Part shown: one piece after another, positions 33,493-40,737 of the stretch
Position numbering within the stretch: position 1 is the first letter of the stretch
Layout of the letters: each line of letters begins with the position of its first letter
Assembly: GCA_009928785.1 (NCBI GenBank)
Contig: SABY01000023.1
Span: 1-41,566, forward strand
Origin: Clostridia bacterium
Lineage (GTDB): Bacteria; Bacteroidota; Bacteroidia; Bacteroidales; 4484-276
Direction: 5' to 3'
Length of the DNA stretch: 41,566 nucleotides
Notes under the pieces: generated by a model
Told to the model about the DNA's origin: nothing
Database searches by the model: none
The model's input: only the letters and a program-made list of their open reading frames with translations
Made by a program: the position numbers and the translations under genes

Positions 33493-34530
33493 ATGAAACA
33501 TTTAAGATTAACACACGTATTTGCAATGTTTGTAATAGCATTGGCAGTGGCTGCAGGATGTACCAAAGAAGGACCGGCAGGCCCGGCAGGTGCTGATGGT
33601 ACCAGCGGTACCGACGGCAAAGATGGCGTGGACGGCAATGCTACCTGCATTCAATGTCATACCATCGATTACATGAATAATGTTAAAGCACAGTACGCCG
33701 AGTCGGGGCATTCCGACGGCAATTATGTAGGCTATGCCGGCGGACGTAAAGATTGCGCCATGTGTCACTCCGACGAAGGTTTCCGCGAAACCCAGCACAC
33801 CGGCCTCGATACCACCGCCAACAACATTCCTATCCCTACACACATCCAGTGCTCCACATGTCACTCATTCCACGAAACGCTCGATTTTGAAAACGATGGC
33901 CCCGACTACGCCGTGCGTCAGAATGGCCCCGTTGACCTGGTGATGTATCGCACAGCAAATCCCCCATCGCTCGTAACCCTCGACTTTGGCAACAACTCCA
34001 ACCTTTGCATCAACTGCCACCAGCCACGCACCGCTCCCCCAACAGCCAATGGTTCAGGCGAATTTTATATTGCCAGCACGCATTACGGCCCCCATCACGG
34101 CCCACAGGGAACTTACCTGCAAGGCATTGGCGGCGCCGAAATCGGAACTGGTTATCCTGAACCCGGCAGCTCCACCCATACTCAAGCAGCCTGCACCGGA
34201 TGCCACATGCACGAATACACAGAAGGCCAGGGCGGACACACATGGGAAGTGCCCGTGGCATCATGTACGCCTTGTCATACCGACGCCAGCACCCTCGACA
34301 TCAACGGCAAACAAACCTACATCGTCGGCCTTATCGAAGAGCTAAAAACAGGACTTATTTCAAAAGGCGTTCTCGATGCAGAAGGTCATCCGGTGGTAGG
34401 TACTTACCCAATAGCACACGCACAGGCTTTTTACAACTATGCCGGTATCGTGGACGACCGCAGCAAGGGTGTGCACAACTACGAATACATCAAGCAGTTG
34501 CTCGTCAACTCGATCAATGCTGTGAATTAA
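33493..34530 (+). CDS. Hexaheme c-type cytochrome lipoprotein with collagen-like linker
   Basis: A 345-aa exported electron carrier. A lipoprotein signal ends at Cys23 (AVAAGC). Residues 27-47 are seven Gly-X-Y triplets (GPAGPAGADGTSGTDGKDG...), a collagen-like spacer. Six CXXCH heme sites follow: CIQCH (52), CAMCH (88), CSTCH (120), CINCH (172), CTGCH (234) and CTPCH (258). Several other histidines are available as second axial ligands. The C-terminal ~80 residues are heme-free. It is probably anchored by lipid to the outer membrane, with the hemes held away from the anchor. First gene of the six-gene operon ending at 38031. No match to a known reductase is recognised, so terminal acceptor or carrier function is inference. 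Confidence 0.85.
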   Translation: MKHLRLTHVFAMFVIALAVAAGCTKEGPAGPAGADGTSGTDGKDGVDGNATCIQCHTIDYMNNVKAQYAESGHSDGNYVGYAGGRKDCAMCHSDEGFRETQHTGLDTTANNIPIPTHIQCSTCHSFHETLDFENDGPDYAVRQNGPVDLVMYRTANPPSLVTLDFGNNSNLCINCHQPRTAPPTANGSGEFYIASTHYGPHHGPQGTYLQGIGGAEIGTGYPEPGSSTHTQAACTGCHMHEYTEGQGGHTWEVPVASCTPCHTDASTLDINGKQTYIVGLIEELKTGLISKGVLDAEGHPVVGTYPIAHAQAFYNYAGIVDDRSKGVHNYEYIKQLLVNSINAVN

Positions 34531-34566
34531 TTAATAAGTACACCTTATTATTATACTGACAATAAA

Positions 34567-34597
34567 AGAAGCGCCTTGCGGAAAACAGGGCGCTTCT
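34567..34597 (+). other. Hairpin between first two cytochrome operon genes
   Basis: AGAAGCGCC (34567-34575) pairs perfectly with GGCGCTTCT (34589-34597). No T-tract follows, and the next ATG is 14 bp on, so it looks more like an mRNA-stability or processing element than a full terminator. It could set the first cytochrome's expression above that of the rest. Confidence 0.45.
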
Positions 34598-34611
34598 AAA
34601 ACTAAAAAATT

Positions 34612-35007
34612 ATGACGACAAACCGACTGTTACAAATAGGATTGCTGGTGCTGATGATGGCTTTTATGGCCGGATGTGAGTACGAGTTTATCAAGCCAGC
34701 CCCAACACCACCGCCACCCGATCCTACCGATACCATCAAGTTTGCACAGCAGGTAGTGCCTATTTGGGATGCCAATAGTTGCACCAATTGCCATAAACCT
34801 GGCGGCACGCCACAACTCGACCTCACCGCAGCTAACGCCTTTAGCAGCCTTACTTCGTTGGCAATGTACAACGTTGATAATCCGCCAGCCAGCCGAATTT
34901 ACAATTTTCCTTACCCGGAAACAGGCGATCATAGTTTCAAATATGCCACGCAAGCTGAAGCAGAGCTGATATTGCAATGGATAACACAAGGTGCTAAAAA
35001 TAACTAA
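34612..35007 (+). CDS. Monoheme cytochrome c-like lipoprotein
   Basis: This 131-aa small lipoprotein has a signal with lipobox FMAGC (Cys22), a Pro-rich linker (PAPTPPPPDPTDT) and a single heme site, CTNCH (57-61), in the context VVPIWDANSCTNCHKPGG. That context resembles the 'planctomycete cytochrome C' style where the heme motif follows 'Q.v.pIl...C..CH'. A likely distal ligand is not certain. The stop at 35007 abuts the next start at 35008, so it is translated with the beta-barrel gene, suggesting the two proteins work as a pair in the outer membrane. Confidence 0.8.
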   Translation: MTTNRLLQIGLLVLMMAFMAGCEYEFIKPAPTPPPPDPTDTIKFAQQVVPIWDANSCTNCHKPGGTPQLDLTAANAFSSLTSLAMYNVDNPPASRIYNFPYPETGDHSFKYATQAEAELILQWITQGAKNN

Positions 35008-35913
35008 ATGAAAAACCTGAAAAACACATCGTGCATGAAGAAGATAATTTTACCACTGTTGCTCTTGCTTTTTGGGTTTTCGGCTGCCATAGCACAAGAG
35101 GCAGAAACCGATAAGCCGATAGATAAACCAGTGCGCTCGCCATTTGCCAGCGATGTACTCATCGACAACCAGACAGGTGTAGTGCCCGTGAAGGGAACTT
35201 TTGAATGGCTCATCCAACACCGCTTTGGAACCATGGACAATGGTATCAAAGATGTTTTCGGGCTTTATACTCCCGGAGCCAACATACGCATGGGTTTCAA
35301 CTACAGCCTCCTCGACAATCTTGTGGTGAGCTACGGACTTACCATGAAAAATATGTACAGCGACTTTGCTGTGAAATATGCGCTTCTGGAGCAAACACGC
35401 GAAAACACCATTCCGGTGGCTGTTACCCTTTACGGGAATATGGCCATCGATGGACGCAATGAGAAAGTTTTTGGTGTGGACTACAATTTCACCAACCGCT
35501 TTTCTTATTTTGGTCAGGTTATCGTTGGGCGTAAATTCAACGATTGGCTTAGCCTGCAGGCTACCGGAAGTTTTGCGCACTACAACTCTGTGGCCGCCGA
35601 CATGAACCACGACGTATTTGGCGTGGGTATTAATGGCCGAATCAACTTTTCGCCACAGTCGTCGGTGCTGTTCCAGTGCGACATACCGCTCAAAATACAA
35701 TCTATTTCAGAGCAGCTCGACTGGGACGTGGCTAAGCCCAATTTTGGTATTGGCTACGAGGTGTCAACCAGTACTCATGCTTTTCAGATTTTCGTAACCT
35801 CGTCCAACGGCATTTTACCACAGGACAACTACATGTATAATCAGTTTGATCTGACCAACGGCTTTTCTGATTTGATGCTGGGTTTTACAATCACAAGGTT
35901 GTGGAACTTTTAA
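35008..35913 (+). CDS. DUF5777-family outer-membrane beta-barrel protein
   Basis: A 301-aa predicted outer-membrane barrel. A signal peptide (MKKIILPLLLLLFGFSAAIAQ) starts at ATG 35035; ATG 35008, directly after the upstream stop, adds nine residues. The mature part is a series of amphipathic strands (GTFEWLIQHRFGTMDNG, IRMGFNYSLLDNLVVSYGL, FSYFGQVIVGRKFNDWLSLQATGSF) ending in a C-terminal aromatic strand (DLMLGFTITRLWNF), as required for barrel insertion. It contains no heme motif. Located between cytochromes, it is a candidate for the channel through which a cytochrome could pass electrons, or simply a barrel partner of unknown purpose. The family has no proven function that I know. Confidence 0.8.
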   Translation: MKNLKNTSCMKKIILPLLLLLFGFSAAIAQEAETDKPIDKPVRSPFASDVLIDNQTGVVPVKGTFEWLIQHRFGTMDNGIKDVFGLYTPGANIRMGFNYSLLDNLVVSYGLTMKNMYSDFAVKYALLEQTRENTIPVAVTLYGNMAIDGRNEKVFGVDYNFTNRFSYFGQVIVGRKFNDWLSLQATGSFAHYNSVAADMNHDVFGVGINGRINFSPQSSVLFQCDIPLKIQSISEQLDWDVAKPNFGIGYEVSTSTHAFQIFVTSSNGILPQDNYMYNQFDLTNGFSDLMLGFTITRLWNF

Positions 35914-35964
35914 GGCCGGTGTGTGTTTATTCCTAATTAATAACCTTTTAAATATTTTTATTTT

Positions 35965-36387
35965 ATGAAAAGTTCAAATGTAATGATGCTTGCATCAATA
36001 GTGGCAGGAGTATTTTTACTCATGTCATTCGTAATTCCGCAGGAACAGAAAAAGCCTTCACCCTGGACAGTTCCTGCTGATTATGTAAAAAAGGCTAACC
36101 CATACAACAAGCAAGCTGCTGATTTGGAGCAGGTAGGTAAAATGCTGTGGGCAAAACATTGCAAATCGTGCCACGGCAACAACGGACAAGGCGATGGCCC
36201 CAAGGCTCGCCAGCTCGACACCGACCCCGGCAACTTTACCACCGGTGAATTTCAGACACAGCCCGACGGCTCGCTCTACTACAAGTCGTTTGTAGGTCGC
36301 GACGAAATGCCCAACTACGAGAAGAAGATTCCCGATGAAGAAGATCGCTGGGCATTGGTGCTTTACATGCGTTCGATGGGCAAATAA
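35965..36387 (+). CDS. Class I-type monoheme cytochrome c
   Basis: The 140-aa product is a periplasmic, possibly membrane-tethered, electron shuttle. Its N-terminal hydrophobic segment (5-24, VMMLASIVAGVFLLMSFVIP) may stay as an anchor. Heme is bound at CKSCH (66-70, in LWAKHCKSCHGNNGQGDGPKA), and Met115 in GRDEMPNYE is the likely sixth ligand, giving a higher potential than bis-His hemes. The fold is of the cytochrome c6/cbb3-CcoP type (EEDRWALVLYMRSM at the end). It would connect the low-potential multiheme proteins with another partner. Confidence 0.88.
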   Translation: MKSSNVMMLASIVAGVFLLMSFVIPQEQKKPSPWTVPADYVKKANPYNKQAADLEQVGKMLWAKHCKSCHGNNGQGDGPKARQLDTDPGNFTTGEFQTQPDGSLYYKSFVGRDEMPNYEKKIPDEEDRWALVLYMRSMGK

Positions 36388-36398
36388 TTGATTTTTGG

Positions 36399-36446
36399 TT
36401 TCGGGCGGCATCCATCTAAAAAATGAGGCCGCCCGAAATCGTTTTT
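36399..36446 (+). terminator. Strong hairpin between cytochrome genes
   Basis: TTTCGGGCGGC (36399-36409) pairs perfectly with GCCGCCCGAAA (36428-36438), followed by TCGTTTTTAT. It could be a partial terminator inside the operon or a mRNA-processing site separating genes 1-4 from the heptaheme/cytochrome b pair. Confidence 0.6.
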
Positions 36447-36460
36447 ATCAAAATCAAAAA

Positions 36461-37417
36461 ATGAAAAAAATCTATACCTATAGCCTTCTGTTGGCGCTGA
36501 CGATGCTAATGGCCACTATTGCAGCCCAGGCTCAGGACGATATGGCAAATCGCACCGACAACGAAACCTGCTTCAAATGTCACGGCGAAAGTATTTACCA
36601 TTATTACAACGACTGGACAGAGAAGGAGGTGAAGAAGATGATGAATCCGTTTTATGTAATCGATTCAGGCGCATTTTATATGGGCACACATCATCAGTTT
36701 AAATGTACCGATTGCCACTCGGGCGATTACGAAACTTTTCCGCATCCCGGCGAACTGCGCTTTGAGCCTGTTTATACCTGCCTGGATTGTCATGGCGGCG
36801 ACGAAGATTACGCGAAATATCATTTTGAGGAGATCGACGAAGAGTTTATAAACAGCGTACATTCTCCCGATTCCATTCAGGATTTTTCGTGCTGGAGTTG
36901 TCACGATCCGCATTCGTTCAGGCTCAACGTGCGCACCGGGAAATCCATCAAAGAAATTGTAAGCTATGCCAATGAGGTGTGTTTTTCGTGTCATACTAAC
37001 AAGGACAAATTCCAACTCATGTCGGATGCATCGCGGGGTGAGCTTATCGCCAGCCACGACTGGTTGCCCAACCAAAGCCTGCATTTTAGCAGTGTGCGTT
37101 GCATCGAATGTCACAACCAAACCAGCGATTCGTTGCTGGTGGCACATCGCGTGCTCCCCGCCGACAAGGCGGTGCGCAAATGCGCCGAATGTCATTCCCA
37201 AAACAGCCTCCTGACATCCACACTCTACAAACATCAGGTAATCGAAAGCCGTAGCGAAAAAGGATTGTTCAATGCCGTAATTGTCAACGAAGCCTACGTC
37301 ATTGGCGCAAGCCGCAGCTATTTGCTCAATTTTATCAGCATCGCTCTTTTTATTCTCACCCTTGGCGGCATCGCTATCCATGCACTGCTGCGCTTAATCA
37401 TTAAACCACGATCATGA
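36461..37417 (+). CDS. Membrane-anchored heptaheme cytochrome c
   Basis: The product has 318 aa from ATG 36461 (a longer frame from 36395 would start within a hairpin). Signal peptide 1-24 (ending AAQAQ). Seven CXXCH sites: CFKCH (37), CTDCH (82), CLDCH (107), CWSCH (134), CFSCH (154), CIECH (194) and CAECH (221), all in the cytochrome c3/NapC-NrfH-like low-potential style. A C-terminal membrane helix (about 287-311, LLNFISIALFILTLGGIAIHALL) anchors it to the inner membrane with hemes in the periplasm. It overlaps the cytochrome b gene by 4 bp (ATGA). The two probably form a quinol dehydrogenase: the cytochrome b takes electrons from menaquinol and the heptaheme protein passes them on. Confidence 0.88.
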   Translation: MKKIYTYSLLLALTMLMATIAAQAQDDMANRTDNETCFKCHGESIYHYYNDWTEKEVKKMMNPFYVIDSGAFYMGTHHQFKCTDCHSGDYETFPHPGELRFEPVYTCLDCHGGDEDYAKYHFEEIDEEFINSVHSPDSIQDFSCWSCHDPHSFRLNVRTGKSIKEIVSYANEVCFSCHTNKDKFQLMSDASRGELIASHDWLPNQSLHFSSVRCIECHNQTSDSLLVAHRVLPADKAVRKCAECHSQNSLLTSTLYKHQVIESRSEKGLFNAVIVNEAYVIGASRSYLLNFISIALFILTLGGIAIHALLRLIIKPRS

Positions 37418-38031
37418 GTTCTAAAATTTATCTGTATCCTGTATGGGTACGCCTGTGGCATTTGGTGAATGCCCTGATGATCATTCTGCTCATACTTACC
37501 GGCGTGAGCATGCAATACAGCAATCCTGATGCGCCGTTTATCCGCTTCGATCTGGCCGTAAGCTGGCACAACATAGCGGGCATTATCCTCACGGTAAATT
37601 ATCTCCTTTTTATCATCGGAAACATCGCCACGCACAACGGAAAATATTACCGCCTCAGAGCCAAAGGGCTGATTGATCGGCTGATAAAACAATTCAAATA
37701 TTATACGTTAGGCGTTTACAAAGGGCAACAACCACCTTTTCCTATCAACGAGCAGCGTAAGTTTAATCCGTTGCAAAAGATAGCTTACGCCTTTATCATG
37801 TATCTTTTCATGCCTTTGCTTTTCATCACGGGCTGGGCGCTCCTGTTTCCCGAAACTATCTGGCTGAATGTTTTTGGAGTTAGTGGCATCTTACTTACTG
37901 CACTTTTGCACATTGTCATGGGATTTGTGATTTCAGTATTCTTGCTGGTGCATATTTATTTTTGCACTTTTGGTGCTACAGCCACGGCCACCTTCCGCTC
38001 CATGATCAGCGGCTACCACGAAGGACATTGA
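37414..38031 (+). CDS. Cytochrome b (b561 / Ni-Fe-hydrogenase b-type) membrane subunit
   Basis: The product (205 aa) has four to five membrane helices: about 12-33, 48-70, 125-145, 152-180. Histidines placed for two b-hemes lie at WVRLWHLVNA (His16), AVSWHNIAGI, TALLHIVMG and FLLVHIYFCTFG, the order known from thiosulfate reductase and hydrogenase b-type cytochromes. Its job would be oxidation or reduction of membrane quinone. It is the last gene of the operon, translationally coupled to the heptaheme protein and followed by a terminator. No molybdopterin or hydrogenase catalytic subunit is present nearby. Confidence 0.88.
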   Translation: MSSKIYLYPVWVRLWHLVNALMIILLILTGVSMQYSNPDAPFIRFDLAVSWHNIAGIILTVNYLLFIIGNIATHNGKYYRLRAKGLIDRLIKQFKYYTLGVYKGQQPPFPINEQRKFNPLQKIAYAFIMYLFMPLLFITGWALLFPETIWLNVFGVSGILLTALLHIVMGFVISVFLLVHIYFCTFGATATATFRSMISGYHEGH

Positions 38032-38066
38032 TCTTTGTTTTTCATAGGGTTTTAATTTTGAAAAAA

Positions 38067-38094
38067 GGTTGTCAGAACAGACAGCCTTTTTTTT
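38067..38094 (+). terminator. Rho-independent terminator of the cytochrome operon
   Basis: GGTTGTC-AGAACA-GACAGCC (one G-T pair) is followed by eight T, 36 bp after the cytochrome b stop. Confidence 0.8.
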
Positions 38095-38207
38095 GCCAGG
38101 ATGCATGAGCTTGTGCAGTAGGATGTTCAACCGTTGGAGCAGGTTGCGACAGTTTTAAATAATCACAAAAAAAATGCTTCGCAGGCTTTTCTTTTCGAGA
38201 TACATTT

Positions 38208-38215
38208 TAAATTTG
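38208..38215 (+). promoter_or_regulatory. -7 promoter element of the zinc-ribbon protein gene
   Basis: TAAATTTG matches TAnnTTTG, 33 bp before ATG 38249. Confidence 0.5.
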
Positions 38216-38248
38216 TGGCTGATTGAAAAATAATAACACACACAAATT

Positions 38249-38647
38249 ATGGAAACAAGTTTTTATTGTCCTTTTTGCCATGGGCAGCTTTATGTAAATG
38301 AGCGCATCATTCTTTCGGCACGCACCGCCGGCGGCCTGCAGGGGTTGGTGCTTCTTACCCCCGACCTGGGCGATTACCGCGCCATTCATCACCCGGAGTT
38401 TAAAGTAGCGGAAGGAGAGCATGTGGACTTTTATTGCCCCATTTGCCACGGCAATCTTATTGTAGAGCATAACCAAACACCTTTTACGCGGGTGATGATG
38501 CTTGAAACGGGAGAGGAGTATGAGGTGTTGTTTTCGCAGGTTGCCGGCCTAAAAGCTACTTATGTTATCGGCGAGCGGACTATCCGTGCTTATGGCGATG
38601 ATGCCGACGAGAACACCAATTTCTGGGGAGCCACTCCGCGATACTAA
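38249..38647 (+). CDS. Hypothetical protein with paired CPxCH zinc-ribbon motifs
   Basis: This 132-aa protein has no signal peptide and is therefore cytosolic. Two motifs, YCPFCHGQLYV (residues 6-16) and YCPICHGNLIV (about 62-72), each begin a beta hairpin and together give four cysteines for a zinc ribbon. Although each also spells CXXCH, heme attachment requires export, so these are not heme sites. The middle and C-terminal parts (HHPEFKVAEGEHVDF, EYEVLFSQVAGLKATYVIGERTIRAYGDDA) are beta-rich. Function unknown. Its place after the cytochrome operon may be chance, since it has its own promoter and a terminator precedes it. Confidence 0.7.
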   Translation: METSFYCPFCHGQLYVNERIILSARTAGGLQGLVLLTPDLGDYRAIHHPEFKVAEGEHVDFYCPICHGNLIVEHNQTPFTRVMMLETGEEYEVLFSQVAGLKATYVIGERTIRAYGDDADENTNFWGATPRY

Positions 38648-38669
38648 ATGCTGCGGATTGCTTCCGTTT

Positions 38670-39185
38670 TTATTGATTGTCATAGCTCATAATTTCATCT
38701 TTTAAAAATTCGAGTACCACGCCAGCCTGTCTGAACATCTCTTCGGATTCGGCGCCGGCGTGGTATTTTTTTTCGCACACCACGCGTACAATTCCACAAT
38801 TGATGATGAGCATGGCACATGTGCGGCAGGGCGTCATGCGGCAGTAAAGCGTGCCGTTTTCGAGGGCAATGCCCAGCCGTGCCGCCTGGCAGATGGCATT
38901 TTGTTCGGCATGTACGGTGCGCATGCAATGCTGGGTAATTTTTCCATCGGCATGGGTAACGCTTTTGAGTAGATGGCCAACGTCGTCGCAATGGGGCAAA
39001 CCCAGCGGTGAGCCTACATAGCCCGTTACCAGCACGTGCTTGTTGCGCACTATTACGCAGCCGCTGCGGCCGCGGTCGCAGGTGGCACGTTTTGCAGCGG
39101 CATTGGCCAGCTCCAGGAAGTATTCGTCCCAGCTTGGTCGCTGGTATTTGCCGGTTTTGCTGGTGGAGTTGCTATCGTTGTCCAT
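38670..39185 (-). CDS. comEB: Deoxycytidylate (dCMP) deaminase
   Basis: The product (171 aa) deaminates dCMP to dUMP for thymidylate synthesis. Zinc ligands: His92 and catalytic Glu94 in VHAEQNAI, and Cys120/Cys123 in TPCRTCAM. The N-terminal part (RPSWDEYFLELANAAAKRATCDRGRSGCVIV) and the GSPLGLPHCDDVGH segment are typical of dCMP deaminases rather than cytidine or tRNA-adenosine deaminases. It follows the P-loop kinase gene by 62 bp on the same strand, so the two may form a nucleotide operon. Confidence 0.9.
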   Translation of the reverse strand: MDNDSNSTSKTGKYQRPSWDEYFLELANAAAKRATCDRGRSGCVIVRNKHVLVTGYVGSPLGLPHCDDVGHLLKSVTHADGKITQHCMRTVHAEQNAICQAARLGIALENGTLYCRMTPCRTCAMLIINCGIVRVVCEKKYHAGAESEEMFRQAGVVLEFLKDEIMSYDNQ

Positions 39186-39247
39186 TACAAAGGTTTATTT
39201 GAAACTATTCAGATGATGATTATTAAAATTCAATTTCGTTTTTCTAT

Positions 39248-39802
39248 TTACAAAATGTGCTCAAGTGTGTTTTGCAACTGTTGCTCCAGCTCCCGGCGCG
39301 AGCCGTTGTTATCAAAATGATAATCGGCCATGGCGATGCACTGCCGGAGATTTTGCTTGTTGGGATCAGAAGTTTGCATCTCACGTGCTTCGTTGGCAAG
39401 AAAAGTTTGGAAATCCACCTGATCGGTTTCGCTTGCCCTGGCCACGATGCGCTGGTAGCGGATGGCCGGCTCGGCATCGATGGCAAAAAGGAAAAAGTTG
39501 TCCTTAGCGCGCAGGCTTACTACTTCGCCAGGTGTTCGTATGCTTTCTATCACAGCATTATCGTTATGCTGAACTGCCTGCTGGTAAAGCTGATCGATGA
39601 TGTAAGAAGACGAGTGGCGGGCGCGCAGCTCGTTGGCCATGTGCGTCATCGTATCGCGATTGACGGGCAACTGGCGCCGCAGGATTTCCTGCGTCAGAAA
39701 GTCGCGCACCGAGAAATGGCGGAAATGCGCTTTTTGATTCAGATATTCTACCAGCGTGCCTTTACCAGCGCCAATCGTCCCGGTGATACCAATGATGATC
39801 AT
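39248..39802 (-). CDS. P-loop nucleotide kinase-like protein
   Basis: A 184-aa cytosolic ATPase/kinase. The Walker A motif GTIGAGKGT lies at residues 8-16 in MIIIGITGTIGAGKGT, with an adenylate-kinase-like SVRDFLTQEILRR behind it and a possible lid region (YQRIVARASETDQVDFQTF). It belongs to the AAA/dephospho-CoA-kinase-like group. Being next to dCMP deaminase makes a (deoxy)nucleoside monophosphate kinase role plausible, but the substrate cannot be read. A longer frame extends to 39967, yet its extra residues cover the palindromic element, so ATG 39802 is chosen. Confidence 0.8.
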   Translation of the reverse strand: MIIIGITGTIGAGKGTLVEYLNQKAHFRHFSVRDFLTQEILRRQLPVNRDTMTHMANELRARHSSSYIIDQLYQQAVQHNDNAVIESIRTPGEVVSLRAKDNFFLFAIDAEPAIRYQRIVARASETDQVDFQTFLANEAREMQTSDPNKQNLRQCIAMADYHFDNNGSRRELEQQLQNTLEHIL

Positions 39803-39821
39803 TTTTCGAGTATTATTTTTT

Positions 39822-40031
39822 ATTGATGTCCGGTAAACTATTCTGGTTTTTTTACCGAAGTTTCGGTATCGAAATGACAAGGGTTTGGGAGTGTTCTTTG
39901 AGGGTGGGGGTTGGTGGCCGCAAAGCCGCCACCAACCCCCACCCAAACAACCGTAACTGACTGTCATTCCAAACGTAATGAGAAATCTACTTCAAGGTAT
40001 TTCGTTTCTATTACTTCTACCGGACATCAAT
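39822..40031. mobile_element. 210-bp nested palindromic (MITE-like) element
   Basis: Outer perfect inverted repeats ATTGATGTCCGGTA (39822-39835) and TACCGGACATCAAT (40018-40031) enclose AATGACA (39873-39879)/TGTCATT (39962-39968), a TACCGAA-GT-TTCGGTA hairpin (39853-39868) and a central 16-bp perfect stem GGGTGGGGGTTGGTGG (39902-39917)/CCACCAACCCCCACCC (39929-39944). It fills most of the gap between two minus-strand genes and has no coding capacity. No target-site duplication is clear. A minus-strand TACGTTTG at 39970-39977 could act as an outward promoter for the kinase gene. Confidence 0.7.
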
Positions 40032-40050
40032 GATTATTTATTATCAATTT

Positions 40051-40641
40051 CTAAATCAAATCCAATTTTAGGCGGTCTATCCATTTTTCGGCGCGGGTGG
40101 GCGCAAAGGTGCTGAGTTTTTGGAGCAATGCTGCTTCGTCGGTTTCCACAATCAGGTTGCGGGCGTGTTCGCTGCGAACAAATTTTTCGGCAACGGCATG
40201 ATTAATATAGTCAAGCAGCCTGTCGAAAAAACCGCTAATGTTTAGCAATCCCGCCGGTTTGCTGATAATATCGAGTTGATTCCAGGTCATAATTTCGAAT
40301 AATTCGTCGATGGTGCCAAAGCCGCCTGGCAGCGCCACAAAAGCATCGGAAAGCTCGGCCATTCTGGCTTTGCGTTCGTGCATACTGTTCACAATTATTA
40401 GTTCTGTAACACCCGAATGAGCAATTTCTTTATCCACAATGAGGCGGGGTATTACGCCAATCACTTCGCCGCCGGCAGCAAGACATGCGTCGGCTACTTC
40501 GCGCATCAGCCCGATATTGCCGCCTCCATACACCAGTCGCAGATTCTCGTGTGCCAGTAATCGCCCCAACTGCTGTGCTCCGGCAATGTATTCGCTACGC
40601 GCTCCCACGCTCGATCCACAAAATACAGCTACAGATTTCAT
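40051..40641 (-). CDS. LOG-family nucleotide 5'-monophosphate phosphoribohydrolase (TIGR00730)
   Basis: The 196-aa cytosolic Rossmann-fold enzyme hydrolyses nucleoside 5'-monophosphates (AMP or cytokinin ribotides) to base plus ribose 5-phosphate. Both active-site signatures are present: MHERKARMAELSDAFVALPGGFGTIDELFE contains the MxxRK motif and PGGxGTxxE. The N-terminus (SVAVFCGSSVGARSEY) and LVYGGGNIGLM are also family typical. Length fits the standard 180-200 aa. It is a monocistronic housekeeping-type gene; substrate in this organism is not known. Confidence 0.92.
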   Translation of the reverse strand: MKSVAVFCGSSVGARSEYIAGAQQLGRLLAHENLRLVYGGGNIGLMREVADACLAAGGEVIGVIPRLIVDKEIAHSGVTELIIVNSMHERKARMAELSDAFVALPGGFGTIDELFEIMTWNQLDIISKPAGLLNISGFFDRLLDYINHAVAEKFVRSEHARNLIVETDEAALLQKLSTFAPTRAEKWIDRLKLDLI

Positions 40642-40683
40642 CGTCTCTTATTATTATTTGCGGGTAAAAGTAGTGCTTTTGTC

Positions 40684-40691
40684 TATTTTTG
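40684..40691 (+). promoter_or_regulatory. -7 promoter element of the secreted hypothetical gene
   Basis: TATTTTTG matches TAnnTTTG, 46 bp before ATG 40738; an AAAGGAGGAAA Shine-Dalgarno stretch precedes that ATG. Confidence 0.6.
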
Positions 40692-40737
40692 TGCATTATT
40701 CGTTTGATGATACAATTTTTAAAAGGAGGAAAAACCG

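Noticed and set aside
38095..38207. Possible tRNA around GTTCAACC near 38127
   Set aside because: A T-loop-like GTTCAA is present but no acceptor or anticodon stems can be formed around it.
38249..38647. CXXCH motifs suggesting a further diheme cytochrome
   Set aside because: There is no signal peptide, and both motifs are CPxCH at beta-hairpin starts, which fits zinc binding.
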